The translations under genes were made by a program, and so were the position numbers. Source: G963662605 sp963662605 (lineage in GTDB: Bacteria > Bacteroidota > Ignavibacteria > Ignavibacteriales > Ignavibacteriaceae). From it: DNA of 64,000 nt. The stretch covers positions 2,480,001 to 2,544,000 of the forward strand of contig OY759785.1 in NCBI GenBank assembly GCA_963662605.1. The letters are read 5' to 3'. Under the pieces are notes generated by a model. It was not told the DNA's origin and made no database searches. It was given only the letters and a program-made list of their open reading frames with translations. Positions 44,974-52,692 of this stretch are shown piece by piece (the first letter of the stretch is position 1; every line of letters begins with the position of its first letter).

Positions 44974-46764
44974 TTACTTAAGCAGCATCATTTTCTTTGT
45001 AACAGAAAAGTCCCCGGCTTTCATGGTATAGAAATACATACCGCTCGGAAGTTGCGAAGCGTTAAAATTCACTGTGTATGTACCAGCTTCCTTTTGTTCA
45101 GAGACAAGCGTTTTAACCTCCTTGCCCATAACATCATAAACCACAATACTTACAAAACCATCTTTCGGCAGTTCGTACGAAATTTTTGTTGAAGGATTAA
45201 ATGGATTCGGAAAATTCTGTTCTAATTTATAGGTGTTCGGCACAATCACTTGTTGTTGAATCCCTAATGGCTTTTCTGGGAGATATACCCTTGTGAAATA
45301 CCTTATGGAGTCCTTGGTGGGTGGATATTCTGACATATTTATGAAAATTGCGTATGTATCATTATTCAGTAAATCAAACATACTACATCCATGGTAGGTA
45401 AATCCACTATCCGGAAGTTCTGTCTTTTTTATATAATATGTTTCATAGGCATGGTGACCCGGACTTCCAACAAATTTTATAACAATAAAATTTCCGTCAA
45501 TACACAGGCAAAGTTCTTCCGTTCCGTTTTTATCAACATCAAGAGCGAACATGTTGCCTGCATAAAACGACATCACACCTCTTAGGTCAATTCTTGCAAC
45601 TGCTTGATACTGGTTATCTCCGGTTGCTTCAAAGCAGGTAAGCCGGGTTTTTGCCACGCCATTATATGTAGCATCGCCACCCACCCAGAATTCAGGTTTA
45701 CCATTCTTATCAATATCGTTTGTGGCAACATGCATGTATGCATTATACGTCTCGACCATACCGCTCCAGATGTTTTGATACCCGCTACCCGGCTGATATT
45801 CAAGAACGTGCACCTTACCATGAATCGTTCCTTCTACAATATCCGGATAACCGTCTCCGTCTATATCGGCGCGAGAATACCCTGCGGCATAGTAATCATT
45901 TTCATGAAACCGCCATACCGAGTCAAGTGTATTGTTTAACGCGTTGTAACGCGAAATAATCGTAAATCCTGAGTCAACCATACAATAATACAACAAATCA
46001 GTTGTGCCATCTTTATCTAAATCAGCGAACTGAAAATCATTCATCTGTCCTAAAGCATAATAATTCATATCCGGCATAGTGGCAAAGGAGTGAGAATCGG
46101 GTTGCTCGTATATCACTCCGTTTCTTCCTCCGATTTTACTTGTGGCAAATAACTCTTTTCTCCCGCTTCCTTTAATATCATAAACATCTCTTACTTGGAT
46201 TATTGTATCAGGATATGTATAAACATCAACAAAACTACTGTCCGAAGGGTGGTATTCATATATTTTCAGTGGCAGGCTGTCGTAACTTGTACGAAAATCT
46301 TTATGATAACCATACAGCTCAGCATTGCCATCTCCGTCAACATCATAGACCGGCAGTGCTGTATTTTGCTCCGTTGCCACCGGAACTTCTCTGAAAAAGC
46401 GATACTTAGAAGCATATAGTGTTGTATCAATAGTTGAAAGATTTATCTCGGCGCTGTCCAGATTGGTTTGCAAAGTTGTTCCCTGATATTCGCCGACGGC
46501 CTTATATCGAGTTTTACCTTTTGCATAGGTTATTTTCAGTATATCTCCCGGCTGCCGCTCTACTTTCATTCCATGTATGGATGCAAGTTTACTTATTTTC
46601 TTCTCAACCTCACTTTGTGGATATATCAGCATCGAGAGAGAGAGAACAGTGAGGCATAAGATAAGGCACAAGCTTTGGATGGTTCGCGTAATCCGATTTA
46701 TCAAAGAAAAGAAGTAAGTACCTGAAAGACTTACCTTGCGCGGAGTTTTTGTCGAATATATCAT
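44974..46764 (-). CDS. FG-GAP/VCBS repeat protein with T9SS sorting domain
   Basis: The protein (596 residues from the ATG at 46764) has a signal-like hydrophobic segment (SLCLILCLTVLSLSMLI). Several repeats follow with the calcium-loop pattern DxDxDGxxD: VYDVDGDGNAEL, FADLDKDGTTDL, RADIDGDGYPDI, ATNDIDKNGKPEFW and ALDVDKNGTEEL. These predict a beta-propeller. The C-terminal domain is a T9SS sorting signal: LEQNFPNPFNPSTKISYE, then VVYDVMGKEVKTLVSE and MYFYTMKAGDFSVTKKMMLLK. It is exported and probably attached to the cell surface. Confidence 0.85.
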   Translation of the reverse strand: MIYSTKTPRKVSLSGTYFFSLINRITRTIQSLCLILCLTVLSLSMLIYPQSEVEKKISKLASIHGMKVERQPGDILKITYAKGKTRYKAVGEYQGTTLQTNLDSAEINLSTIDTTLYASKYRFFREVPVATEQNTALPVYDVDGDGNAELYGYHKDFRTSYDSLPLKIYEYHPSDSSFVDVYTYPDTIIQVRDVYDIKGSGRKELFATSKIGGRNGVIYEQPDSHSFATMPDMNYYALGQMNDFQFADLDKDGTTDLLYYCMVDSGFTIISRYNALNNTLDSVWRFHENDYYAAGYSRADIDGDGYPDIVEGTIHGKVHVLEYQPGSGYQNIWSGMVETYNAYMHVATNDIDKNGKPEFWVGGDATYNGVAKTRLTCFEATGDNQYQAVARIDLRGVMSFYAGNMFALDVDKNGTEELCLCIDGNFIVIKFVGSPGHHAYETYYIKKTELPDSGFTYHGCSMFDLLNNDTYAIFINMSEYPPTKDSIRYFTRVYLPEKPLGIQQQVIVPNTYKLEQNFPNPFNPSTKISYELPKDGFVSIVVYDVMGKEVKTLVSEQKEAGTYTVNFNASQLPSGMYFYTMKAGDFSVTKKMMLLK

Positions 46765-47027
46765 GCAATCCCCGTGAGACAATTGAGTATAATTGCTCAG
46801 GTATAAAATTAGTTAAAGATAAGGTTTGGCTGCCGGTGTTTAATAGAGAGAGATAAATAACAACAGCAAACAACCTCTTTTTGTTAAAACAATTTAACAT
46901 TGGTTTTAGGTATTGTCAAGTTAATTCTGCGGGGATTAACCATAAGCTACGTCACCGAAGTGAGGTGGTTCACCTGAAATTTAAGTGCCAAATTTGAGGA
47001 CACTACAAAAATTAGTAAGGCTCTCTG

Positions 47028-47343
47028 TCATTCCGGAAAATCTGCCGCGGAAGTGTTTTCCAAAGTAGTAAACTAAGTTCGACAGATTTGTCCGTTCGCA
47101 GAATGCTGTGCAGAATCCATTTCAAGAATCTCTAAAAAGGGAGATTGCTCTTTAAAGTTGTCTTTTGAATTGTATTTGAAGCTTATTTACTCAAGAAAAC
47201 CTGAAGTTTTGCTCTTGAAACTACCTTCTGCCTTTAATCTCAATTATAGTTCTCCGAGATTTTTCAAACCTGGATTCCGGACAAATCTGCCGAGTTAAAT
47301 TCTTTTGCTACCAATTCTCCTCGCGACAGATTTTCCGGAATGA
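47028..47343. repeat. About 300-bp non-coding element with 18-bp inverted repeats
   Basis: GTCATTCCGGAAAATCTG (about 47029-47046) is exactly inverted near 47326-47343. A second, shorter inverted pair is CAGATTTGTCCG (near 47083) and CGGACAAATCTG (near 47278). The arms are nested about 300 bases apart, and the two motifs resemble each other. No ORF is inside. The wider gap (46765-47503) shows nothing else recognised. The element lies between the T9SS gene and rex. Confidence 0.6.
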
Positions 47344-47503
47344 CGACTTCTCTCTCTAAAAATTTTCGGGTTAATCAACTTTGCCTCTAAAATTTCATTT
47401 GAACCACAGAATACAGGTTAATTTGAAATTTAGGTGGCAAATAAAACAGTAATTCTACTCTCGTTCCCGTTGCCACCAATTTTTAGTGATAATCCAAAAA
47501 GAC

Positions 47504-47532
47504 TTGACAAATTCAAATATCTTCATTATTTT
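47504..47532 (+). promoter_or_regulatory. Candidate rex/hyd operon promoter
   Basis: TTGACA (47504-47509) and TTATTT (47527-47532) are 17 bases apart, as in a classic sigma-70 promoter. It differs from the TAnnTTTG type seen upstream of gltA. The palindrome begins immediately after the -10 box. Confidence 0.45.
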
Positions 47533-47554
47533 TATCGAGAAAATTTTCTCGATA
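47533..47554. promoter_or_regulatory. Perfect 22-bp palindrome, probable Rex operator
   Basis: The half-site TATCGAGAAAA (47533-47543) and its exact inverse (47544-47554) form a perfect palindrome with an AAAATTTT centre. It lies just after the -10 box and 21 bases before the rex ATG. Rex sites are palindromes of similar length, with an A/T-rich centre (TTGTGAAATTTTTCACAA in Gram-positives). The outer bases differ here, so the assignment depends on position and symmetry. Confidence 0.55.
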
Positions 47555-47575
47555 TATTATTCGCGATATAAGAAC

Positions 47576-48244
47576 ATGGAAAATCATCAAATACGCTCAA
47601 CTCCGGAACCGTCGCTTAGACGACTGGCACGCTATCTTGATTTGCTGCATAAGCTTCAAAAAGACGGTCAAATCAACATATCCAGCACCCAAATAGGTAG
47701 TGAGATGTCTTCCGACCCGACTCAGGTGCGGAAAGATATTGAGTATACCGGCATAATCGGTAAGCCCAAAACGGGCTATGTTATAGCCGAATTGATATAC
47801 GCCATTGAGACGTTTTTTAACTGGAATAATGTTTCCGACGCATTTCTTGTAGGCGCCGGCAACCTTGGCCGGGCAATTCTGGGATACGGGCACTTCAAGA
47901 AGTACGGTTTAAATATCGTATCTGCATTTGATATTTCCCCTGACTTGATCGGAACTGAAATATACAATGTTCCCGTACTGGATTTCGAGAAAATTACCAA
48001 TCTGGCACAAAGAATGAAAATTCATATCGGGGTTATCACAACTCCGGTTGAATGTGCACAGGAAGTTGCGGATAAAATGGTTGAAGGTGGAATTAAAGCC
48101 ATCTGGAATTTCGCACCAGTCCACTTGAAAGTCCCTGACGGAATCATAGTTGAGCACACTCACCTGACTCAGAGCCTTGCAGTTTTAACAAAGAACTTAC
48201 ATAAACAATTTTTACTTGACGATAAATTTTCCGGAGAATTATAA
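47576..48244 (+). CDS. rex: Redox-sensing transcriptional repressor Rex
   Basis: Rex binds DNA when NADH is low and lets go when NADH is high. The start at 47576 (MENHQIRSTPEPSLRRLARYLDLL) gives 222 residues; the longer frame starting at 47486 would cover the promoter. The N-terminal winged helix (about 10-80, ISSTQIGSEMSSDPTQVRKDIEYTG) is followed by a Rossmann domain with VGAGNLGRAILGY and a C-terminal swapping helix. It is the first gene of the hydrogenase operon, ending right before hydC, so the operon is probably self-regulated and controlled by the NADH/NAD+ ratio. Confidence 0.95.
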   Translation: MENHQIRSTPEPSLRRLARYLDLLHKLQKDGQINISSTQIGSEMSSDPTQVRKDIEYTGIIGKPKTGYVIAELIYAIETFFNWNNVSDAFLVGAGNLGRAILGYGHFKKYGLNIVSAFDISPDLIGTEIYNVPVLDFEKITNLAQRMKIHIGVITTPVECAQEVADKMVEGGIKAIWNFAPVHLKVPDGIIVEHTHLTQSLAVLTKNLHKQFLLDDKFSGEL

Positions 48245-48772
48245 ATGTTTGAAGTAACCTCTGCCGAATCCGTTTCAAACGTTCGGAAGTTCGAGAAGGT
48301 ATACCACATTATGGAAACCTTCAATTTCGATAAAAACAATCTTATACCGATACTGCACAGAGTACAGGAAGAATACCGGTACCTGCCAGAAAAAATCATG
48401 ACCTATATTGCTACCGTTTTAGATATATCCCCTGCTAAGATTTATGGCGTTGCGACTTTTTACAGCCATTTCACTCTCGATCCGAAGGGTAAATATATTA
48501 TCAAAGTTTGTAACGGAACCGCATGTCACGTAAAGGCCTCTTTGCCGATTATTGATGCAATTAAAAAACAGCTGCACCTTTCCGACGCAAAGAAAACCAC
48601 CGAAGACATGCTATTCACACTTGAGACCGTTTCTTGTTTAGGCGCCTGCGGATTAGCTCCTGTTGTTGTTATTAATGATGACGTGCATCCGATGATGACC
48701 CCTGATAAAGTTACCGAAGTCATTAGCACCATTAAAAGCAGCGAGGAGAATCCGGATGTCAGCAAAAATTAA
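48245..48772 (+). CDS. hydC: NADH-dependent [FeFe] hydrogenase subunit HydC (NuoE-like)
   Basis: The 175-residue protein is a NuoE/HydC-type [2Fe-2S] protein. Ligands are Cys89 and Cys94 (CNGTAC) and Cys131 and Cys135 (CLGAC). YGVATFYSHFTLDPKGKY is a family motif. HydC forms the complex HydABC with the next two gene products. It begins just after the rex stop and overlaps hydB by 17 bases. Confidence 0.92.
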   Translation: MFEVTSAESVSNVRKFEKVYHIMETFNFDKNNLIPILHRVQEEYRYLPEKIMTYIATVLDISPAKIYGVATFYSHFTLDPKGKYIIKVCNGTACHVKASLPIIDAIKKQLHLSDAKKTTEDMLFTLETVSCLGACGLAPVVVINDDVHPMMTPDKVTEVISTIKSSEENPDVSKN

Positions 48773-50648
48773 TCTCGAAGAAATCAAAGAGGCCTACCTC
48801 CTTAAAAAATCAGTCGTAAAAAGAAGAATCATCGTATGCGCCGGCACGGGCTGTGTCGCAAACGGTTCGCTCAAGGTTTTCGAACAATTCAAAAATCAAA
48901 TTCAGCAAAGCGGTTTAAACATACTTATTGACGTTGTCTTGCAGGAAGAATCGAAGGAGTCGGTTCATCTTTCACACAGCGGCTGTCAGGGATTCTGCCA
49001 GATGGGTGCATTGGTCACTATTGAACCGGATGATATTCTTTACGTAAGAGTTAAACAGGAAGACGTAACCGAAATTATTTCGGAAACGCTCGTCGGTGGA
49101 AAATTGGTTGACCGACTGCTCTATCAGGATCCGAATTCCGGTAAGCATTGTAAAGGTCAGAGTGATATTACTTTTTACAACCGGCAGAAACGCACGGTAC
49201 TTAAATCATGCGGTATCATCAATCCAGATGATATCAATGAGTATATTTCAATCCGCGGGTATGCATCAGCCGAAAAAGCATATTTGGAAATGCAGCCGGG
49301 AGAGATTTGCAAAGAAATTATGGACTCCGGCCTTCGCGGCCGGGGCGGCGGTGGCTTCCCTACCGGAAAGAAATGGGATTTAACGAGAATCCGCGATTCA
49401 CGCAGAAAATTTATTATTTGTAATGGTGACGAAGGTGATCCCGGTGCTTTTATGGATCGCAGTGTTATGGAAGGAAACCCGCATTCCGTTCTTGAAGGAA
49501 TGCTTATCGCAGCCCGGGCAATTGGTGCAAGTGAAGGATTTATTTATGTGAGAGCAGAATATCCTTTGGCCGTACAAAGAATGAAGAAAGCAGTGAAAGA
49601 CGCGGAAGCTCACGGCATATTGGGAAAAGGGATCTTTGGGACTGCGCACGATTTCGTCGTTGAAGTTATGGAAGGAGCCGGTGCGTTTGTTTGTGGAGAA
49701 GAGACGGCGTTAATTGCCAGTATTCAGGGTAAACGTGGTATGCCAAGTCCCAAACCTCCGTTCCCTGCCGAAAAAGGCCTCTGGGATTTTCCGACGGTGA
49801 TCAACAACGTCGAAACCTTAGCGACCATTCCGCTTATTATGCAGAAAGGTGCATCACACTTTAATAAAATCGGAACTCCAAGTTCTCCGGGTACAAAAAC
49901 ATTTGCTTTGACAGGGCACGTCGCAAATACCGGACTGATTGAAGTTCCGTTTGGCTCCACCCTCCGTGAAATTATTTTCAACATCGGCGGCGGCGTTACT
50001 GTTCACGGTAACATTTGTGATGAGTCTGCATTCAAGGCGGTTCAAATCGGCGGACCATCCGGAGGCTGTTTAACAAGTGAGCATCTTGATCTGCCTCTCG
50101 ATTTTGATTCACTCAAGACTATCGGAGCGATGGTAGGTTCAGGCGGACTTGTTGTGATGAATCAGGACACCTGCATGGTGCAGATGGCAAAGTTCTTCAT
50201 GCAGTTCACGCAAAACGAATCATGCGGTAAGTGTGTACTGTGCCGTGAAGGAACAAAACAGATGCTCGCACTTCTGGAGGATATTACCGAAGGCAGAGCA
50301 ACTGCATCTACGCTTCCCCTTTTAGAGCAGTTAGCAAAAGCCGTTATGAAAGGTTCATTGTGCGGACTCGGAAAAACGGCTCCAAATCCGATACTATCAA
50401 TGCTCAAATATTTCAGGGCTGAGTTCGAAACGCACGTATATGAACAGAAATGTCCGGCGAAAGGATGTAAGGCATTATTGAATCCTTACATTGATCCGGT
50501 GAAGTGTAAGGGCTGCGGTGTATGTATTAAAAAATGTCCTACAGGTGCAATCACCGGGGCTAAACGCCTTGTTCACGTAATTGATGATAGTAAATGTATC
50601 AAGTGCGGAGCCTGTATCGAAGCATGTAAATTAGATGCCGTAGCATAA
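48756..50648 (+). CDS. hydB: NADH-dependent [FeFe] hydrogenase subunit HydB (NuoF-like)
   Basis: The 630 residues have four parts. An N-terminal thioredoxin-like [2Fe-2S] domain has Cys28, Cys33, Cys77 and Cys81. A flavoprotein domain has the NADH/FMN loops GRGGGGFPTGKKW (195-207) and NGDEGDPGAFMDR. A [4Fe-4S] site has Cys490, Cys493, Cys496 and Cys536. A C-terminal double [4Fe-4S] ferredoxin has CKGCGVCIKKCP and CIKCGACIEAC. This is the HydB layout of bifurcating hydrogenases and differs from plain NuoF. It oxidises or reduces NAD(H) in concert with ferredoxin. Confidence 0.94.
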   Translation: MSAKINLEEIKEAYLLKKSVVKRRIIVCAGTGCVANGSLKVFEQFKNQIQQSGLNILIDVVLQEESKESVHLSHSGCQGFCQMGALVTIEPDDILYVRVKQEDVTEIISETLVGGKLVDRLLYQDPNSGKHCKGQSDITFYNRQKRTVLKSCGIINPDDINEYISIRGYASAEKAYLEMQPGEICKEIMDSGLRGRGGGGFPTGKKWDLTRIRDSRRKFIICNGDEGDPGAFMDRSVMEGNPHSVLEGMLIAARAIGASEGFIYVRAEYPLAVQRMKKAVKDAEAHGILGKGIFGTAHDFVVEVMEGAGAFVCGEETALIASIQGKRGMPSPKPPFPAEKGLWDFPTVINNVETLATIPLIMQKGASHFNKIGTPSSPGTKTFALTGHVANTGLIEVPFGSTLREIIFNIGGGVTVHGNICDESAFKAVQIGGPSGGCLTSEHLDLPLDFDSLKTIGAMVGSGGLVVMNQDTCMVQMAKFFMQFTQNESCGKCVLCREGTKQMLALLEDITEGRATASTLPLLEQLAKAVMKGSLCGLGKTAPNPILSMLKYFRAEFETHVYEQKCPAKGCKALLNPYIDPVKCKGCGVCIKKCPTGAITGAKRLVHVIDDSKCIKCGACIEACKLDAVA

Positions 50649-50659
50649 GGAGAAATGAA

Positions 50660-52678
50660 ATGAATACACAAAAACATATGTTCGTTGACGGCCGGAAGAT
50701 TTCATTTAACGGCGAAAGAAACTTGCTGGAAGTAGTAAGAAAAGCAAATATTGAAATCCCGACATTTTGTTATCACTCTGAACTCAGTGTTTACGGTGCG
50801 TGCAGAATGTGTCTTGTCGAAGTTGAAGGACGTGGATTGCAGTCTTCGTGCTCCATTATGCCTGAACAGGGAATGAAAATTAAAACCTCTACTCAGGAAA
50901 TTCGTGATATTAGAAAAATGGTCATTGAATTATTGCTCGCGAACCATGACCATAACTGCCCTACCTGTCCCAAGAGCAACGCTTGTAAATTACAGGATTT
51001 GGCTTTTCGCTTAGGCGTTAATCAGGTCAGATTCAAGAGAACACAGAAAATCACCAATATTGATTTTTCATCCTTTGCACTTGTCCGCGATCCGAATAAA
51101 TGTATTCTATGCGGTGACTGCGTGAGAGCCTGTGAGGAAATTCAGGGTATCGGTGCAATTGATTTTGCTCATCGCGGATCGGATGTTCAGGTACTCCCTG
51201 CATTCGGAAAAAATCTTGCAGAGGTTGAGTGCGTGGATTGCGGTCAATGCGCACGCGTATGCCCGACCGGTGCAATTACACCGAAATCCGATATTGATAA
51301 CGTCTTCAATCTACTTGGTGATCCGCAATTCGTTACCGTGGCACAATTAGCTCCGGCTGTTCGTGTTGCTATCGGCGAAGAGTTTGGTATGAAGAAAGGC
51401 GAAATTGTAACCGGACAGATTGTTGCAGCTCTAAAGATGCTTGGATTCAATCAGGTTTATGATACTTCTTTTGCCGCCGATTTGACGGTGATGGAAGAAA
51501 CAAACGAATTTCTAAAACGTAAAAGCATGAACGAAAATCTCCCGATTTTCACATCGTGCTGCCCTGCCTGGGTTAAATTTGCCGAGCAGTATTTCCCCGA
51601 AGATACCAAGCACCTATCATCTTGCAAATCACCCCAGCAGATGTTCGGTTCTGTAGCAAAGAAAATTCTGCCTGAAAAATTGGCTATAGAAAAAGAGAAG
51701 CTCAAAGTTATCTCCATCATGCCGTGTACAGCGAAGAAATTCGAAGCCCGAAGAGAAGAATTCACTACGGACAATATTCCTGAAGTGGATTATGTCATCA
51801 CAACGCAGGAATTAGCGCTGATGATTAAGCAGGCAGGTATCAAATTTGAAAATCTGATGCCTGAATCATTTGATTTGCCGTTCGGATTTAAAACCGGTGC
51901 GGGCGTTTTATTCGGTGCTTCAGGCGGCGTTAGCGAAGCAGTTTTGCGTTACGCTTATGAAAAAGTAAATGGCTATACGTTAACAAATGTTGACTTCGAA
52001 GAGGTTCGCGGTGAGGAGTCGCTAAGAGAGATTGAAGTCATGCTTGGTGATCAGCCTATACGGCTTGCTATCGTGCACGGGTTAAAGAATGCAAAGCAAT
52101 TGATGCGCGACATAAAGAGCGGCAAAAAGCACTTTGATATGGTAGAAGTGATGTCCTGCCCCGGCGGTTGCGTCGGTGGTGCCGGACAGCCGGTCACGTT
52201 TGATCCGGAGACGAGAAACGAAAGAGCTAAAGGAATTATTGACGCGGATAAGATGCTCCAGCTGCATAAGTCACAGGAAAATCCGTATGTAGCTCAGTTG
52301 TACGAGACATCGCTCAAGGAACCGGGCAGCGCTGAAGCTCATCATCTTCTCCATACGAAATACTTTAACCGTAAGCGTATTGATAACGATAATATTGAAC
52401 TGCACACCGGTGCGGCAGAAAAGAAACTCGAAATCAACGTGTGCGTAGGAACGAGCTGTTACCTGAAAGGTTCTCAAACAATTCTTCATAAATTATTACA
52501 TCATATTGATAAAAATAATTTAAAAGACTATGTTGATGTATCTGCAACTTTCTGCATGGAACATTGCGATAAAGGTCCTACATTACGAATCGGTAACACG
52601 GTTATTGAACACTGTGATTATGAAAAAGCCAGGAATGTAATGGTAGAAGAACTTTCGAAAGTGGAAGTTACTTCATAA
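50660..52678 (+). CDS. hydA: [FeFe] hydrogenase catalytic subunit HydA
   Basis: The 672 residues carry an N-terminal [2Fe-2S] domain (Cys37, Cys48, Cys51, Cys64) and a His-ligated [4Fe-4S] site (His96, Cys100, Cys103, Cys109). A double [4Fe-4S] domain follows (about 148-205). The H-cluster motifs are complete: FTSCCPAW (297-304), MPCTAKK (354-360) and EVMSCPGGCVGGAGQP (496-511). A C-terminal extension is a thioredoxin-like [2Fe-2S] domain (Cys595, Cys600, Cys632, Cys636). With hydB and hydC it forms a bifurcating group A3-type hydrogenase. HydE, HydF and HydG, needed to build the H-cluster, are not in the window. Confidence 0.95.
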   Translation: MNTQKHMFVDGRKISFNGERNLLEVVRKANIEIPTFCYHSELSVYGACRMCLVEVEGRGLQSSCSIMPEQGMKIKTSTQEIRDIRKMVIELLLANHDHNCPTCPKSNACKLQDLAFRLGVNQVRFKRTQKITNIDFSSFALVRDPNKCILCGDCVRACEEIQGIGAIDFAHRGSDVQVLPAFGKNLAEVECVDCGQCARVCPTGAITPKSDIDNVFNLLGDPQFVTVAQLAPAVRVAIGEEFGMKKGEIVTGQIVAALKMLGFNQVYDTSFAADLTVMEETNEFLKRKSMNENLPIFTSCCPAWVKFAEQYFPEDTKHLSSCKSPQQMFGSVAKKILPEKLAIEKEKLKVISIMPCTAKKFEARREEFTTDNIPEVDYVITTQELALMIKQAGIKFENLMPESFDLPFGFKTGAGVLFGASGGVSEAVLRYAYEKVNGYTLTNVDFEEVRGEESLREIEVMLGDQPIRLAIVHGLKNAKQLMRDIKSGKKHFDMVEVMSCPGGCVGGAGQPVTFDPETRNERAKGIIDADKMLQLHKSQENPYVAQLYETSLKEPGSAEAHHLLHTKYFNRKRIDNDNIELHTGAAEKKLEINVCVGTSCYLKGSQTILHKLLHHIDKNNLKDYVDVSATFCMEHCDKGPTLRIGNTVIEHCDYEKARNVMVEELSKVEVTS

Positions 52679-52692
52679 ATCTGAGGAAGAAC

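Noticed and set aside
47486..47575. Upstream extension of the rex frame by 30 codons
   Set aside because: It would cover the likely promoter and the palindrome, and Rex proteins normally begin like MENHQIRSTPEPSLRRL.
48245..50648. NuoE and NuoF of complex I
   Set aside because: The NuoF-like protein has an added N-terminal [2Fe-2S] and C-terminal ferredoxin domain and is directly followed by HydA, so these are HydC and HydB.
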